Positions 24,572-31,874 of a stretch of DNA of 64,000 nucleotides are shown here, in pieces. Numbering within the stretch: position 1 is the stretch's first letter; every line of letters begins with the position of its first letter. Origin of the DNA: Vreelandella neptunia (GTDB lineage: Bacteria > Pseudomonadota > Gammaproteobacteria > Pseudomonadales > Halomonadaceae); the NCBI RefSeq assembly GCF_034479615.1, contig NZ_CP140255.1, forward strand, positions 1,240,001 to 1,304,000. The letters are read 5' to 3'. A program made the translations under genes and the position numbers. The notes under the pieces are model-generated. The model was given only the letters and a program-made list of their open reading frames with translations. It searched no databases and was not told the origin of the DNA.

Positions 24572-25258
24572 ATGAGCAAGCGTATTTTAGTGGTACTGAC
24601 GTCTCACGATCAGTTGGGCGATACCGGCAATAAAACCGGTTTTTGGCTCGAAGAGCTGGCCGCCCCTTATTATGTCTTTAAAGACGCGGGCGCTGAAGTA
24701 ACGTTGGCATCGCCCAAGGGTGGGCAGCCGCCGCTGGATCCCAAAAGTGACGCAGACGATAGCCAAACCGATGAAACGCGCCGCTTTAAGCAAGATGAAA
24801 AAGCTAACGCAGAGCTTGCCGCGACCCATCGTTTGAGCGACATGAAGGCCGATGACTTCGATGCGGTATTCTACCCCGGTGGCCATGGCCCGCTATGGGA
24901 TCTCGTTGACGATGCAGATTCCATTCGCTTGATCGAAAGCTTTATTACCCAAGGCAAACCGGTTGCCTCGGTTTGTCACGCGCCGATTGTCCTGGTTAAT
25001 GCCAAAGACAGCGATGGAGAGCCGCTAGTAAAAGGTCGCCAAGTAACGGGCTTTACCAACGGCGAAGAAGAGGCCGTTGGCTTGACCAATATCGTGCCGC
25101 ATCTCGTTGAAGATGCCTTGCAAAAGTGCGGCGGGATTTATAGCAAAGCGGATGATTTCACCCCTTACGTACGCGAAGATGGCCAACTGATCACCGGGCA
25201 AAACCCGCCTTCCTCTGCGCTCACAGCTGAGACACTGATGGAGTGGTTTAATAAATAA
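24572..25258 (+). CDS. DJ-1/PfpI-superfamily protein, Hsp31/glyoxalase-III-like
   Basis: This 228-residue type 1 glutamine-amidotransferase-like protein has the catalytic set Glu27 (GFWLEELAAPYYVF), Cys135 and His136 (ASVCHAPIVLV) and the YPGGHGPLWDL block. Close relatives are Hsp31-like holdases or methylglyoxal-handling glyoxalase III enzymes; which applies is not decidable here. Its ATG has caggagagag upstream. It ends at a strong terminator and is monocistronic. Confidence 0.87.
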   Translation: MSKRILVVLTSHDQLGDTGNKTGFWLEELAAPYYVFKDAGAEVTLASPKGGQPPLDPKSDADDSQTDETRRFKQDEKANAELAATHRLSDMKADDFDAVFYPGGHGPLWDLVDDADSIRLIESFITQGKPVASVCHAPIVLVNAKDSDGEPLVKGRQVTGFTNGEEEAVGLTNIVPHLVEDALQKCGGIYSKADDFTPYVREDGQLITGQNPPSSALTAETLMEWFNK

Positions 25259-25282
25259 GCGGTATAGATCATATGTTGGATG

Positions 25283-25313
25283 AAACGGCGAGGCTCTCCT
25301 CGCCGTTTCTATT
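25283..25313 (+). terminator. Rho-independent terminator after the DJ-1/PfpI gene
   Basis: A perfect 11-bp stem (aaacggcgagg/cctcgccgttt) with loop ctct is followed by a T-rich tail, 25 bases after the stop. Confidence 0.9.
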
Positions 25314-25420
25314 TTGGGTACTGGCTAGATCCTGCCTAGATCCTGACTACCCTTATAGGGCAATAGGTTATTTATACATAGTAGCTATGCTCTCATCAGG
25401 GCAACAAGGAGACGACTAAC

Positions 25421-26158
25421 ATGGAGACAGCACGCGTCTATCGGATGAAGACGGCAGAGCATCTCTGCCCATTCGGTATGAAAACGGTCGATTTGTTAAA
25501 GCGGAAAGGCTACCAGGTCGATGACCATCCGCTCACATCCCGAGATGAAATTGAGGCATTCAAGGCCCAGGAGAATGTCGATACCACCCCGCAAACCTAT
25601 ATCGGCGATCAACGTATTGGCGGTTATGAAGAGGTGCGCGAGCATTTAGGTATGAGCGTGCCGAGTGCAAAAGAGACTTCCTATCGGCCGGTGATCGCCA
25701 TTTTTGTGACCGCTTTGCTCATTGGACTGGCGGTTAGCTGGGTTGCCAATGGCACCTTAGTAGCGGCACGAATGCCCGAATATGCGGTGGCTACGGCCAT
25801 GGTACTGCTGGGTTTGCAGAAGCTGCAGGATGTAGAAAGCTTTAGCACAATGTTCCTCAACTACGACCTACTGGCACAGCGCTATGTCCCTTACAGCTAT
25901 GTGTACCCCTACGCAGAGACCTTGGCAGGGGTACTAATGCTAGCAGGTGCCTTGCTTTGGCTGGCAGCACCGCTGGCGCTGTTTATCGGCACGGTAGGCG
26001 CGGTGTCGGTTTTTAAAGCCGTGTATGTGGATAAGCGTGAGTTGAAATGCGCCTGCGTTGGCGGAAGCAGCAATGTGCCACTAGGGTTTGTATCGCTGAC
26101 AGAAAATATCGCCATGGTGCTAATGGGACTATGGATGCCGCTGAAAATGTTGCTATAA
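25421..26158 (+). CDS. Glutaredoxin-MauE/DoxX-type membrane fusion protein
   Basis: The 245-residue protein joins an N-terminal glutaredoxin domain (about 1-78) with a membrane domain of four to five helices (about 88-245) of the MauE/DoxX type. The active site is CPFG (Cys16, second Cys replaced by Gly), so it would be monothiol. TPQTYIGDQRIGGYEEV supplies the cis-Pro and glutathione-site residues. A cysteine pair in KCACVGGSSNVPLG near residue 210 is in the membrane part, suggesting electron transfer between domains. The ATG follows aacaaggagacgacta. An IS3-family element is inserted just downstream. Confidence 0.85.
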   Translation: METARVYRMKTAEHLCPFGMKTVDLLKRKGYQVDDHPLTSRDEIEAFKAQENVDTTPQTYIGDQRIGGYEEVREHLGMSVPSAKETSYRPVIAIFVTALLIGLAVSWVANGTLVAARMPEYAVATAMVLLGLQKLQDVESFSTMFLNYDLLAQRYVPYSYVYPYAETLAGVLMLAGALLWLAAPLALFIGTVGAVSVFKAVYVDKRELKCACVGGSSNVPLGFVSLTENIAMVLMGLWMPLKMLL

Positions 26159-26235
26159 CAATCGTCGTCAAAAACCTGTGGACTTCCCCCAGTTCAGTGG
26201 ACACGCATCGATAACTCCGCAGGAGGAGAAATACG

Positions 26236-26607
26236 ATGCCGGAGATGATCACGGGGAAGAAAACTCAGCAGTACAGCACTGAGTTCAAGGTCAAAGCGGT
26301 GGAGTGGAGTCACCAGGCCCACCGGAGTGTGAAAAGCGTCGCCGAAGCGCTGGATATTCACCCTTTCATGCTGTCACGCTGGCGTAAGGAATACCGAGAG
26401 GGAAAGTTCGCCATGAAACGGGTAAAGAAAGCGCCAGCAGACGCCAAGAAGAAGATCCAGGAACAGGATGAGGTTGCCCGCCTGAAACGCCGGATATCGG
26501 AGCTTCAGGAGGAAAACGACATTCTAAAAAAGTTTCAACGTTTTCAGGCCGAGGAACGACGGAAGCGTTCCGGTTCATCTGGAAACACCGACGAGACTAC
26601 AGTGTAA
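26236..26607 (+). CDS. IS3-family transposase OrfA
   Basis: The 123-residue protein has the IS3 OrfA helix-turn-helix (YSTEFKVKAVEWSHQAHRSV, then HPFMLSRWRKEYREG). A leucine-zipper-like region follows (EVARLKRRISELQEENDILKK). It binds the IS ends and contributes the N-terminal part of the OrfAB transposase. The ATG has gcaggaggag upstream. Confidence 0.93.
   Translation: MPEMITGKKTQQYSTEFKVKAVEWSHQAHRSVKSVAEALDIHPFMLSRWRKEYREGKFAMKRVKKAPADAKKKIQEQDEVARLKRRISELQEENDILKKFQRFQAEERRKRSGSSGNTDETTV
26526..26532 (+). promoter_or_regulatory. Programmed -1 frameshift heptamer A AAA AAG
   Basis: In the orfA frame the bases read ct-A-AAA-AAG, the canonical IS3-family slippery sequence. After a -1 shift the frame is open to 27416, giving an OrfAB fusion. 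Confidence 0.85.
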
Positions 26608-27416
26608 AAGCGCTGTGCAGACATCTGAAGGTGTCGCGGTCTGGATACTATGCCTGGGCCAACCGGGAGCCCAGCAAGAGAGCCACTGACAAGGCAGACT
26701 TGTTGTTGAAGATCAGGAAGATCTACGACAACAGTAAAGGCCGTTATGGTAGTCCTCGCGTTTACCAGACGCTGCGCCGAGAAGGCCTGGTGGTCGGAGA
26801 GAATCGGGTCGCGAAAATTATGCGGGAGTGGGGCATGAAGGCCCGCTCTGATCGTGTGTACCGCCGATTGAGGAAGCTCAGGAATGATCTGAAAACCCTG
26901 CCAAATTATCGACTTGAGGCAGCGAGGCCGACTACGGAAAACCAGCAGTGGAGCAGTGACGTCACGTATATCAAGCTTGGCAAGAAGTACGTGTTCCTGG
27001 CGGTAGTGTTGGACCTGTACTCACGCCGCATCATCAGTTGGCGCTTGGGGGCGAGTCTGAGCGCAAACTTTGCCAGAGCAACGTTGCGGGAGGCCTTCAC
27101 AAGCCGTAAGCCGGATTCTGGCCTGTTGTTCCATACGGATCGCGGCATCGAATACCGAGCTCATAAGACACAAGCGCTGCTGAAGCAGTACCAAGTAAAA
27201 CACAGCATGAACCGACCTGGTCAGTGTACCGACAATGCCGAGGTTGAATCGTTCTTCAAGACCCTCAAGGGCGAATTGCTGCACGCCACCAGCTTCGTGA
27301 CGATGCGCCAATTACGGAAACATATAAAAGCCTATATTGAGGGCTTTTATAATACCCAACGGCTGCACAGTGGCCTTGGTTACCGGACTCCGCTAGAGTT
27401 CGAAGGAATCAACTGA
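26532..27416 (+). CDS. IS3-family transposase OrfB (DDE integrase domain)
   Basis: The frame entered after the slip encodes 294 residues: FIWKHRRDYSVKALCRHLKV, then a HTH_21-type region (SKGRYGSPRVYQTLRREG) and the rve integrase core. The DDE triad is visible as Asp in WSSDVTYIKLG, Asp in FHTDRGIEY and Glu in NAEVESFFKTLK. It is made mainly as the OrfAB fusion; a GTG at 26631 is the first internal start. No stops interrupt it, so the element may be active. Confidence 0.93.
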   Translation, partial: VSTFSGRGTTEAFRFIWKHRRDYSVKALCRHLKVSRSGYYAWANREPSKRATDKADLLLKIRKIYDNSKGRYGSPRVYQTLRREGLVVGENRVAKIMREWGMKARSDRVYRRLRKLRNDLKTLPNYRLEAARPTTENQQWSSDVTYIKLGKKYVFLAVVLDLYSRRIISWRLGASLSANFARATLREAFTSRKPDSGLLFHTDRGIEYRAHKTQALLKQYQVKHSMNRPGQCTDNAEVESFFKTLKGELLHATSFVTMRQLRKHIKAYIEGFYNTQRLHSGLGYRTPLEFEGIN

Positions 27417-27522
27417 TGGGGCGTGTCCATTTTATTGGGGGAAGTCCACTGCTTGGCTAAAATGCTGTTTAAAATCCAAAAACCGTTAAAAAACAATTTA
27501 TTTGCCGCTACATATCACAGGT

Positions 27523-27528
27523 TAGATA
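27523..27528 (+). promoter_or_regulatory. Candidate -10 region of Csr-type RNA 1
   Basis: TAGATA lies in aggttagataaa, a block shared with the upstream region of RNA 2 (TAGATA at 28243). A TTTGCC element sits 16 bases upstream here and TTTTCC 17 bases upstream there. The IS3 element ends 75 bases upstream. Confidence 0.5.
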
Positions 27529-27534
27529 AACTCG

Positions 27535-27699
27535 CTGTTATAAAGCGCACTGTGTGCACACAGCGAAGGGAACTCGCGACAGGGAAGAACAAGCAAGGAT
27601 TGCTTGTGTAGCACAAGGATGCACAAACAGGATGTTTGTGGTGCAAGATCAGGGAAGACCTGATAAAAAACCCGGCCAAGGAGTGGCCGGGTTTTTTTT
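27535..27699 (+). ncRNA. CsrB/RsmZ-like CsrA-sequestering small RNA 1
   Basis: About 165 nt with seven GGA motifs, most in hairpin loops: GGGA at 27568 and 27582, GGA in acaagcaa-GGA-ttgcttgt (27589-27607), GGA at 27617, GGA in acaaaca-GGA-tgtttgt (27623-27639), GGGA at 27652 in an atcagg/cctgat hairpin, and GGA in the loop of the final terminator. The motif acaggatgt is the high-affinity CsrA/RsmA site. The 5' end has a ctgtgtgcacacag hairpin. RNA 2 has the same architecture. Such RNAs titrate CsrA/RsmA and are usually under GacS/GacA control. The 5' end is estimated from the promoter. Confidence 0.87.
27671..27699 (+). terminator. Terminator of Csr-type RNA 1
   Basis: The stem cccggcca/tggccggg with loop aggag is followed by eight Ts. 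The loop carries a GGA motif, as in many Rsm RNAs. Confidence 0.95.
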
Positions 27700-27835
27700 G
27701 CCCTGGGTTTAATGACAAGTTGATTAAGCTCTTGTGATGATTTTATTAATAATATACTGCTTGTGATAATAAAAAGGCAATGGTGACAAATCTAAGCCTT
27801 TTTATAATAAGCGCTTAATTTGGTAAGCGATTGTT

Positions 27836-28051
27836 TTAACAAGCATAGTGATAATAAAGCGAGCTTAATTCACTCAAGGGTATTCCAACCGCTGTTTGAC
27901 AGTTCAGGCAGCGTACGGTGGTGCTGTTTTTACCGGTGCCTTCCAAACGGAAGCGGTTCAAAAACGGGTTTTTGGGTGACTCTGAGTTACCGCAATGACG
28001 ACAGATGACATCCAGCCCGTTGACTTTATTGCTAATAATAATGTCTCGCAC
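27836..28051 (-). CDS. Small zinc-ribbon protein
   Basis: The 71-residue protein has two CxxC pairs, CRHC (Cys17, Cys20) and CLNC (Cys48, Cys51), typical of a four-cysteine zinc ribbon, and ends SELSSLYYHYAC. The GTG start at 28051 has ggaggt seven bases upstream. It lies between the two Csr-type RNAs on the opposite strand. Its upstream region contains aggttagat (28069), the same nine bases found before both RNAs. I do not recognise the family; a regulatory or nucleic-acid-binding role is only a guess. Confidence 0.65.
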   Translation of the reverse strand: MRDIIISNKVNGLDVICRHCGNSESPKNPFLNRFRLEGTGKNSTTVRCLNCQTAVGIPLSELSSLYYHYAC

Positions 28052-28254
28052 GCTGACCTCCTACCATTAGGTTAGATGATGGTTCAGGCGTGGTAACGTC
28101 CGTGTAGAGCAGTATCGTTGCCGATACTTTTAATAGTATAGTGCTGCAGGGCATATTTGCCATATAAAAAAGCGTGCTTTAAATAGGTGCAGTTATTCTG
28201 AATAAAAAAAAGATAAATTTTTTCCGGTTTAATAACATAGGTTAGATAAATAGA

Positions 28255-28419
28255 GTGTTTTAAGGTTCACTGTGAGTACACAGCATAAGGAAGTGGCAAC
28301 AGGGAAGGTAAAGCTAGGGAAGCTGACACTCATGGATGCACAAACAGGATGTTTGTGAAGACGAATCAAGGATGGTTTGATAAAGCCCCAGCCAGGGAAT
28401 GGCCGGGGCTTCTTTTTTA
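28255..28419 (+). ncRNA. CsrB/RsmZ-like CsrA-sequestering small RNA 2
   Basis: About 165 nt, homologous in layout to RNA 1: a ctgtg-agta-cacag 5' hairpin, GGA or GGGA motifs at 28289, 28302, 28317 (agct-agggA-agct), 28334, 28347 (in acaaaca-GGA-tgtttgt, identical to RNA 1), 28370 and 28395 (terminator loop), seven in all. The identical acaaacaggatgtttgt core and divergent flanks suggest an old duplication. It should compete for CsrA/RsmA like RNA 1. The 5' end is inferred from TAGATA at 28243. It ends ten bases before the convergent peptidase gene stop. Confidence 0.87.
28384..28419 (+). terminator. Terminator of Csr-type RNA 2
   Basis: The stem agcccc-a-gcca/tggc-c-ggggct with loop gggaa is followed by tcttttttat. 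The loop holds the last GGGA motif. Confidence 0.92.
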
Positions 28420-28429
28420 TACGCTTGTT

Positions 28430-29764
28430 TTATTTCTTCGCTTTTTTCTTGTTTTTCCTGCTGTTGTTGCTGTGGCTAACTGTTTTGCCTTCGCTGCTAC
28501 TCTCGTCTTTGCTGTCCTCCTCCTCACTGTCAGGCTTGTCGCCGCCTTGATGGGTGAGCGGGCTCGCTTGGTCTAAGCGCGGGTGGTTATCCAGGAATTC
28601 ACGCTGTAGGTCAGGTATGGCATCCAAGGCTTGCAGGGTATGAGTGAGGGCGTGAATAGCCGCCAGCACGTCCTGGGTATGGCCTGTTTCTGAGATGGTG
28701 TGCATATTGCGGATAGGGAAGCCAATCGAGGTAGCGGCACTGTCGATAGACGCCAGTACGCCTGCCATGCCATCGGTACCCGTATCCACACCGACAATAT
28801 CGCGCTGCAGCGGAATATCCTGCTCTTTAGCGGCGGTGGCGATAATCCGGTTGAGCTGTTCACTGGCAATAGAGCCCACCGCCATGGTGAAGCCTTTGCC
28901 CATCTCCAGCGGCTGCATGCGCTTGTCGCCAATACCGGGCGCAGCCACATAGTCGTGGTTTACATCGACGCCAATCAAGGCATCTGGCTTCATTTCGCCC
29001 GCCATCACGCGGCTGCCGAAACGACCAATCTCTTCGTAGCTGGCAATCGCAAACAGCACGCGCACGTTTTGAGTGCCACCTGCTTCAGCAATCAAGCGCG
29101 CCACTTCGGCGGCCACAAAACAGCCTAGGCCGTTATCCAGGTAAGCGCCGTAGAAGGTATTGGGACTGAAGCCTGGGCGGATAGGGCGGTCGAAAATAAT
29201 CGAATCGCCAGGGCGAACACCCAAGTTCAGCACCTGTTGCTTTTTATTCTCGCCGTGGATCTGTAGATCCAGGTAGATCTGCTCTTTTTTCAGGCCTTTG
29301 CTACCATCGCGCTGGGCAGGATCGGAGAAGTGAATGGCGCCCAGGGCCTCGACCGTGCCGCCTTCAATGCAGCGGTAGCTACCGGGAGCGTCGGGGTCTT
29401 CGCTAAACAGCTTCACTTCATGGCCGATCAGCACGGTGGGCAGGAAGGAGTCAGTGTTGATCCAGATCTTGCCGTCTTCGCCAATCGAGCGCACCTGCAT
29501 GCGGATTTTATCCGCATGGCCGATCAGCATGACCTTGAACATGTCGTCGCGGCCGGGGTGAGTGTCCAGCACAACGCCCGCGTTGCCCTTGAACTGGTGA
29601 AGGTGCCAGCTTTTAGGTGCAAAGCTCTCAAAATGTGGTTTGAGCACGCCGTAAGTCATGGCGGCTTCCAGGCCGACGGGGCTGGGGGCGGCAAGAATAT
29701 CGCGCATTAGTTTGAACTGCGCGTCGGGCATTGGTTGTGTCCAGGGTTTTGCACTATCGCTCAT
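28430..29764 (-). CDS. M42-family aminopeptidase/deblocking peptidase
   Basis: The 444-residue protein is a M42 metallopeptidase: metal ligands are expected in LIGHADKIRM, YLDNGLGCFVAAEV, SYEEIGRFG and GVDVNHDY, and HTISETGHTQDV is near the end. It resembles the M42 subgroup linked to osmoprotectant NAGGN synthesis, but the synthesis genes are not adjacent here. After about residue 405 there is a non-globular acidic then basic tail (SEEEDSKDESSSEG, then RKNKKKAKK). Probable cytosolic aminopeptidase; substrate unknown. Confidence 0.85.
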   Translation of the reverse strand: MSDSAKPWTQPMPDAQFKLMRDILAAPSPVGLEAAMTYGVLKPHFESFAPKSWHLHQFKGNAGVVLDTHPGRDDMFKVMLIGHADKIRMQVRSIGEDGKIWINTDSFLPTVLIGHEVKLFSEDPDAPGSYRCIEGGTVEALGAIHFSDPAQRDGSKGLKKEQIYLDLQIHGENKKQQVLNLGVRPGDSIIFDRPIRPGFSPNTFYGAYLDNGLGCFVAAEVARLIAEAGGTQNVRVLFAIASYEEIGRFGSRVMAGEMKPDALIGVDVNHDYVAAPGIGDKRMQPLEMGKGFTMAVGSIASEQLNRIIATAAKEQDIPLQRDIVGVDTGTDGMAGVLASIDSAATSIGFPIRNMHTISETGHTQDVLAAIHALTHTLQALDAIPDLQREFLDNHPRLDQASPLTHQGGDKPDSEEEDSKDESSSEGKTVSHSNNSRKNKKKAKK

Positions 29765-29845
29765 CGTTGTCGCTCACTCATTTTTAGGTGGATGTTAATC
29801 ACCTCTAGTCTGCCAGATTCCCGCACTGTGTGTAGAGAAAGCCGC

Positions 29846-30730
29846 TTATACATGGTGATGAATTAGCTCGCGCAGGGCGCTGGTGGCGGCGGAAGGAGGG
29901 TGACGGCGGCTCAATATAATGCCCAGCTCACGGCGAATGGTCGGCTCCACCAGCGGGCGGTACTCAATCCCATCGGCGGCAATTTGACGAAAACTGAGCG
30001 AGGGCAGCACGCTAATGCCTAATCCCGCAGCTACCATGCGGCCTACCGTGGCGATCTGGCGCGCATCGCACAAGATATCCAGCCGTTCTCCTACGCTCTG
30101 CATAATGCGGTCAATATCCTGGCGTGAGCTGGAAAGACGATTGATACCAATAAACGGATAGTCGGCCAGTTGTCTCCAAGCCACTGTAGATTGCGCCAGC
30201 AGCGAATGCCCGCAGGGGCAAACGGCCACATAGCTATCTTCGAGGACGGGTTCAAACGTTAGATCGTCTGCGTCGCTTGGCGGCACGGAAAGACCCAGGT
30301 CGGCGCGGCCTTCGCGCACCATTTGATTGATCTGATCGGCCAGCACATCGTGCAGGCTGAGGTTAATTCGTGGGTAGGCTTCGTGAAAAAGCTTAATGAC
30401 GTGGGGGAATAATCCTGCCGCCAGAGTGGGGAGGGCGGCCACGGTAACCTTTCCGCGCTGTTTGGAAAATTGGTCGTTGAGATCTTCAAAGGCTTCGTTC
30501 CAATCATTCAGGAGCCGTACGGCAACGGGCAGAAAGGCTTCGCCTTCCGGTGTTAACGCGAGCTGGCGCGTGGTACGGGCAAACAGTGCACCACCGACGT
30601 TCTCCTCAAGTTTACGTAGGGCGATCGAGATCGCCGGTTGGGAAAGGTGCACGCGCTCGCTGGCCTCTGCAAGGCTGCGCGAGTGGGCGACGGCAACAAA
30701 AACACGAAGCTGCTGGATACTCGGATTCAT
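29846..30730 (-). CDS. LysR-family transcriptional regulator
   Basis: This 294-residue regulator has an N-terminal winged HTH (SIQQLRVFVAVAHSRSLAEA, LSQPAISIALRKLEE, residues 1-60) and a periplasmic-binding-like effector domain (about 90-294). It is divergent from the TAXI-TRAP/AtuA operon with 157 bases between start codons, the classic LysR arrangement, so it very likely controls that operon in response to the transported compound or a product of it. Confidence 0.9.
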   Translation of the reverse strand: MNPSIQQLRVFVAVAHSRSLAEASERVHLSQPAISIALRKLEENVGGALFARTTRQLALTPEGEAFLPVAVRLLNDWNEAFEDLNDQFSKQRGKVTVAALPTLAAGLFPHVIKLFHEAYPRINLSLHDVLADQINQMVREGRADLGLSVPPSDADDLTFEPVLEDSYVAVCPCGHSLLAQSTVAWRQLADYPFIGINRLSSSRQDIDRIMQSVGERLDILCDARQIATVGRMVAAGLGISVLPSLSFRQIAADGIEYRPLVEPTIRRELGIILSRRHPPSAATSALRELIHHHV

Positions 30731-30887
30731 TTAGAAAGTAAAACATAAGTTAAAAACTATTCAATATACAAAATTAAACCGGAGCACCATGCTTGGCTTA
30801 TCGCGATTCGATTCGTCGCGATCACCGTTTTAGATAAAAAACCGCTCTACAATAACAATAGCTCGCCTAGCGAGCTTCGGAGACACG

Positions 30888-31853
30888 ATGAAAACGCTAC
30901 TCACCGCCATGGTGGCAAGCGCCGCTGTGCTAGCCGCTGCGACCTCTCATGCCGATGAACGCCTGCTGATAGGCTCTACCTCCAGCTCCTCAAGCCACTA
31001 CAGCTACTTTGTGGTAGTCAATCAGATTATTAATAACCAAGTCGAAGGGGTGAGCTCCTCCGTTGCAGAAACCGGTGCCACGGTGGATAACCTGCGCCGT
31101 TTAGGCCGCAACCAAATCGATATGGGCCTGGTGACCACCAACACCGGCTATCACGCTTACGCGGGCGAGGAGGATTTTGAAGGCCGTCCCGTCGATAACC
31201 GCCTGCTCTGGGTCTACACCGTGGCACCGCAGAATGCCGTAATGCGCCAGGATGCAGGGGTGGAAACCTTCGCTGACTTAAACGGTGTGCGCTTCAATCC
31301 AGGCATTACGGGGTCAGCTACCGAGAAAACCACCGAAGCGGTAATGCGCACGCTAGGCATCGAGCCTGACTATGTGCGTGGTTCAACGACCGATATGGTT
31401 GACGCCATGAAAGATGGTCGCGTGATGGGGTCGGTAAAGTCGGGGGTCGGAGAACGCCTGGATGGCTCCTCCATGGATATCGCCACTTTCACACCGATAA
31501 GCGTGCTGTCGCTCGACCAAGAGCAGGCCGACACACTGCGCAGCGAAATGCCCGATGTGGCGATTGTCGATGTACCTGAAGGGGCTGCGGAGGGGATTCC
31601 TGCCTACACCACCTGGGCCTTTGGTGTTGCCGTGCACGCCCATCCGGATATGGATGAAGAAACCGCCTATCAAATCGTCAAAGCGGTGATGGAAAACCCA
31701 GAGCCGCAGGTTAACGCCTTTGCGGCCATGCAGGACGCGGATATGGCGAAGATGACCCTGGAGGTTGGCACCGTGCCGCTGCATGCCGGCGCTGCGCGTT
31801 ATTTCGAAGAGCAGGGGTATGACATTCCCGATGCCTTGCAGCCAGCCCAGTAA
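30888..31853 (+). CDS. TAXI-family TRAP transporter substrate-binding protein
   Basis: The 321-residue periplasmic protein has a signal peptide (MKTLLTAMVASAAVLAAATSHA, cleavage before DERLL, residue 23). The mature domain has the TAXI pattern: LIGSTSSSSSHYSYFVVV, VAETGATVDNLRRLGRNQID and GVRFNPGITGSATEKTTEAV. TAXI proteins serve fused DctQM permeases such as the next gene. The ligand is unknown. The ATG has ttcggagacacg upstream. Confidence 0.92.
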   Translation: MKTLLTAMVASAAVLAAATSHADERLLIGSTSSSSSHYSYFVVVNQIINNQVEGVSSSVAETGATVDNLRRLGRNQIDMGLVTTNTGYHAYAGEEDFEGRPVDNRLLWVYTVAPQNAVMRQDAGVETFADLNGVRFNPGITGSATEKTTEAVMRTLGIEPDYVRGSTTDMVDAMKDGRVMGSVKSGVGERLDGSSMDIATFTPISVLSLDQEQADTLRSEMPDVAIVDVPEGAAEGIPAYTTWAFGVAVHAHPDMDEETAYQIVKAVMENPEPQVNAFAAMQDADMAKMTLEVGTVPLHAGAARYFEEQGYDIPDALQPAQ

Positions 31854-31874
31854 GGCCCATTGGAGAAGATGATC

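Larger units (their letters stand above)
26176..27451. mobile_element. Complete IS3-family insertion sequence with 3-bp target duplication
   Basis: The element spans 26179-27448 (1270 bp) and is flanked by ctg on both sides (26176-26178 and 27449-27451). The ends are inverted repeats: tggacttcccccagttcagt on the left and the complement of a closely matching end (tggacttcccccaataaaat) on the right, both leading into ggacacgc. It carries overlapping orfA and orfB with a programmed-frameshift heptamer. It lies between the glutaredoxin-MauE gene and the first Csr-type RNA. The intact ends suggest recent insertion. Confidence 0.95.

Noticed and set aside
27450..28200. GacA-type upstream activating sequence before the Csr-type RNAs
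   Set aside because: I looked for TGTAAG-N6-CTTACA-like palindromes and found none; the control of these RNAs remains inferred.
28430..29764. Naming the M42 peptidase as part of a NAGGN osmoprotectant operon
   Set aside because: The sequence is of the M42 type, but the neighbouring synthesis genes that would support the name are absent.
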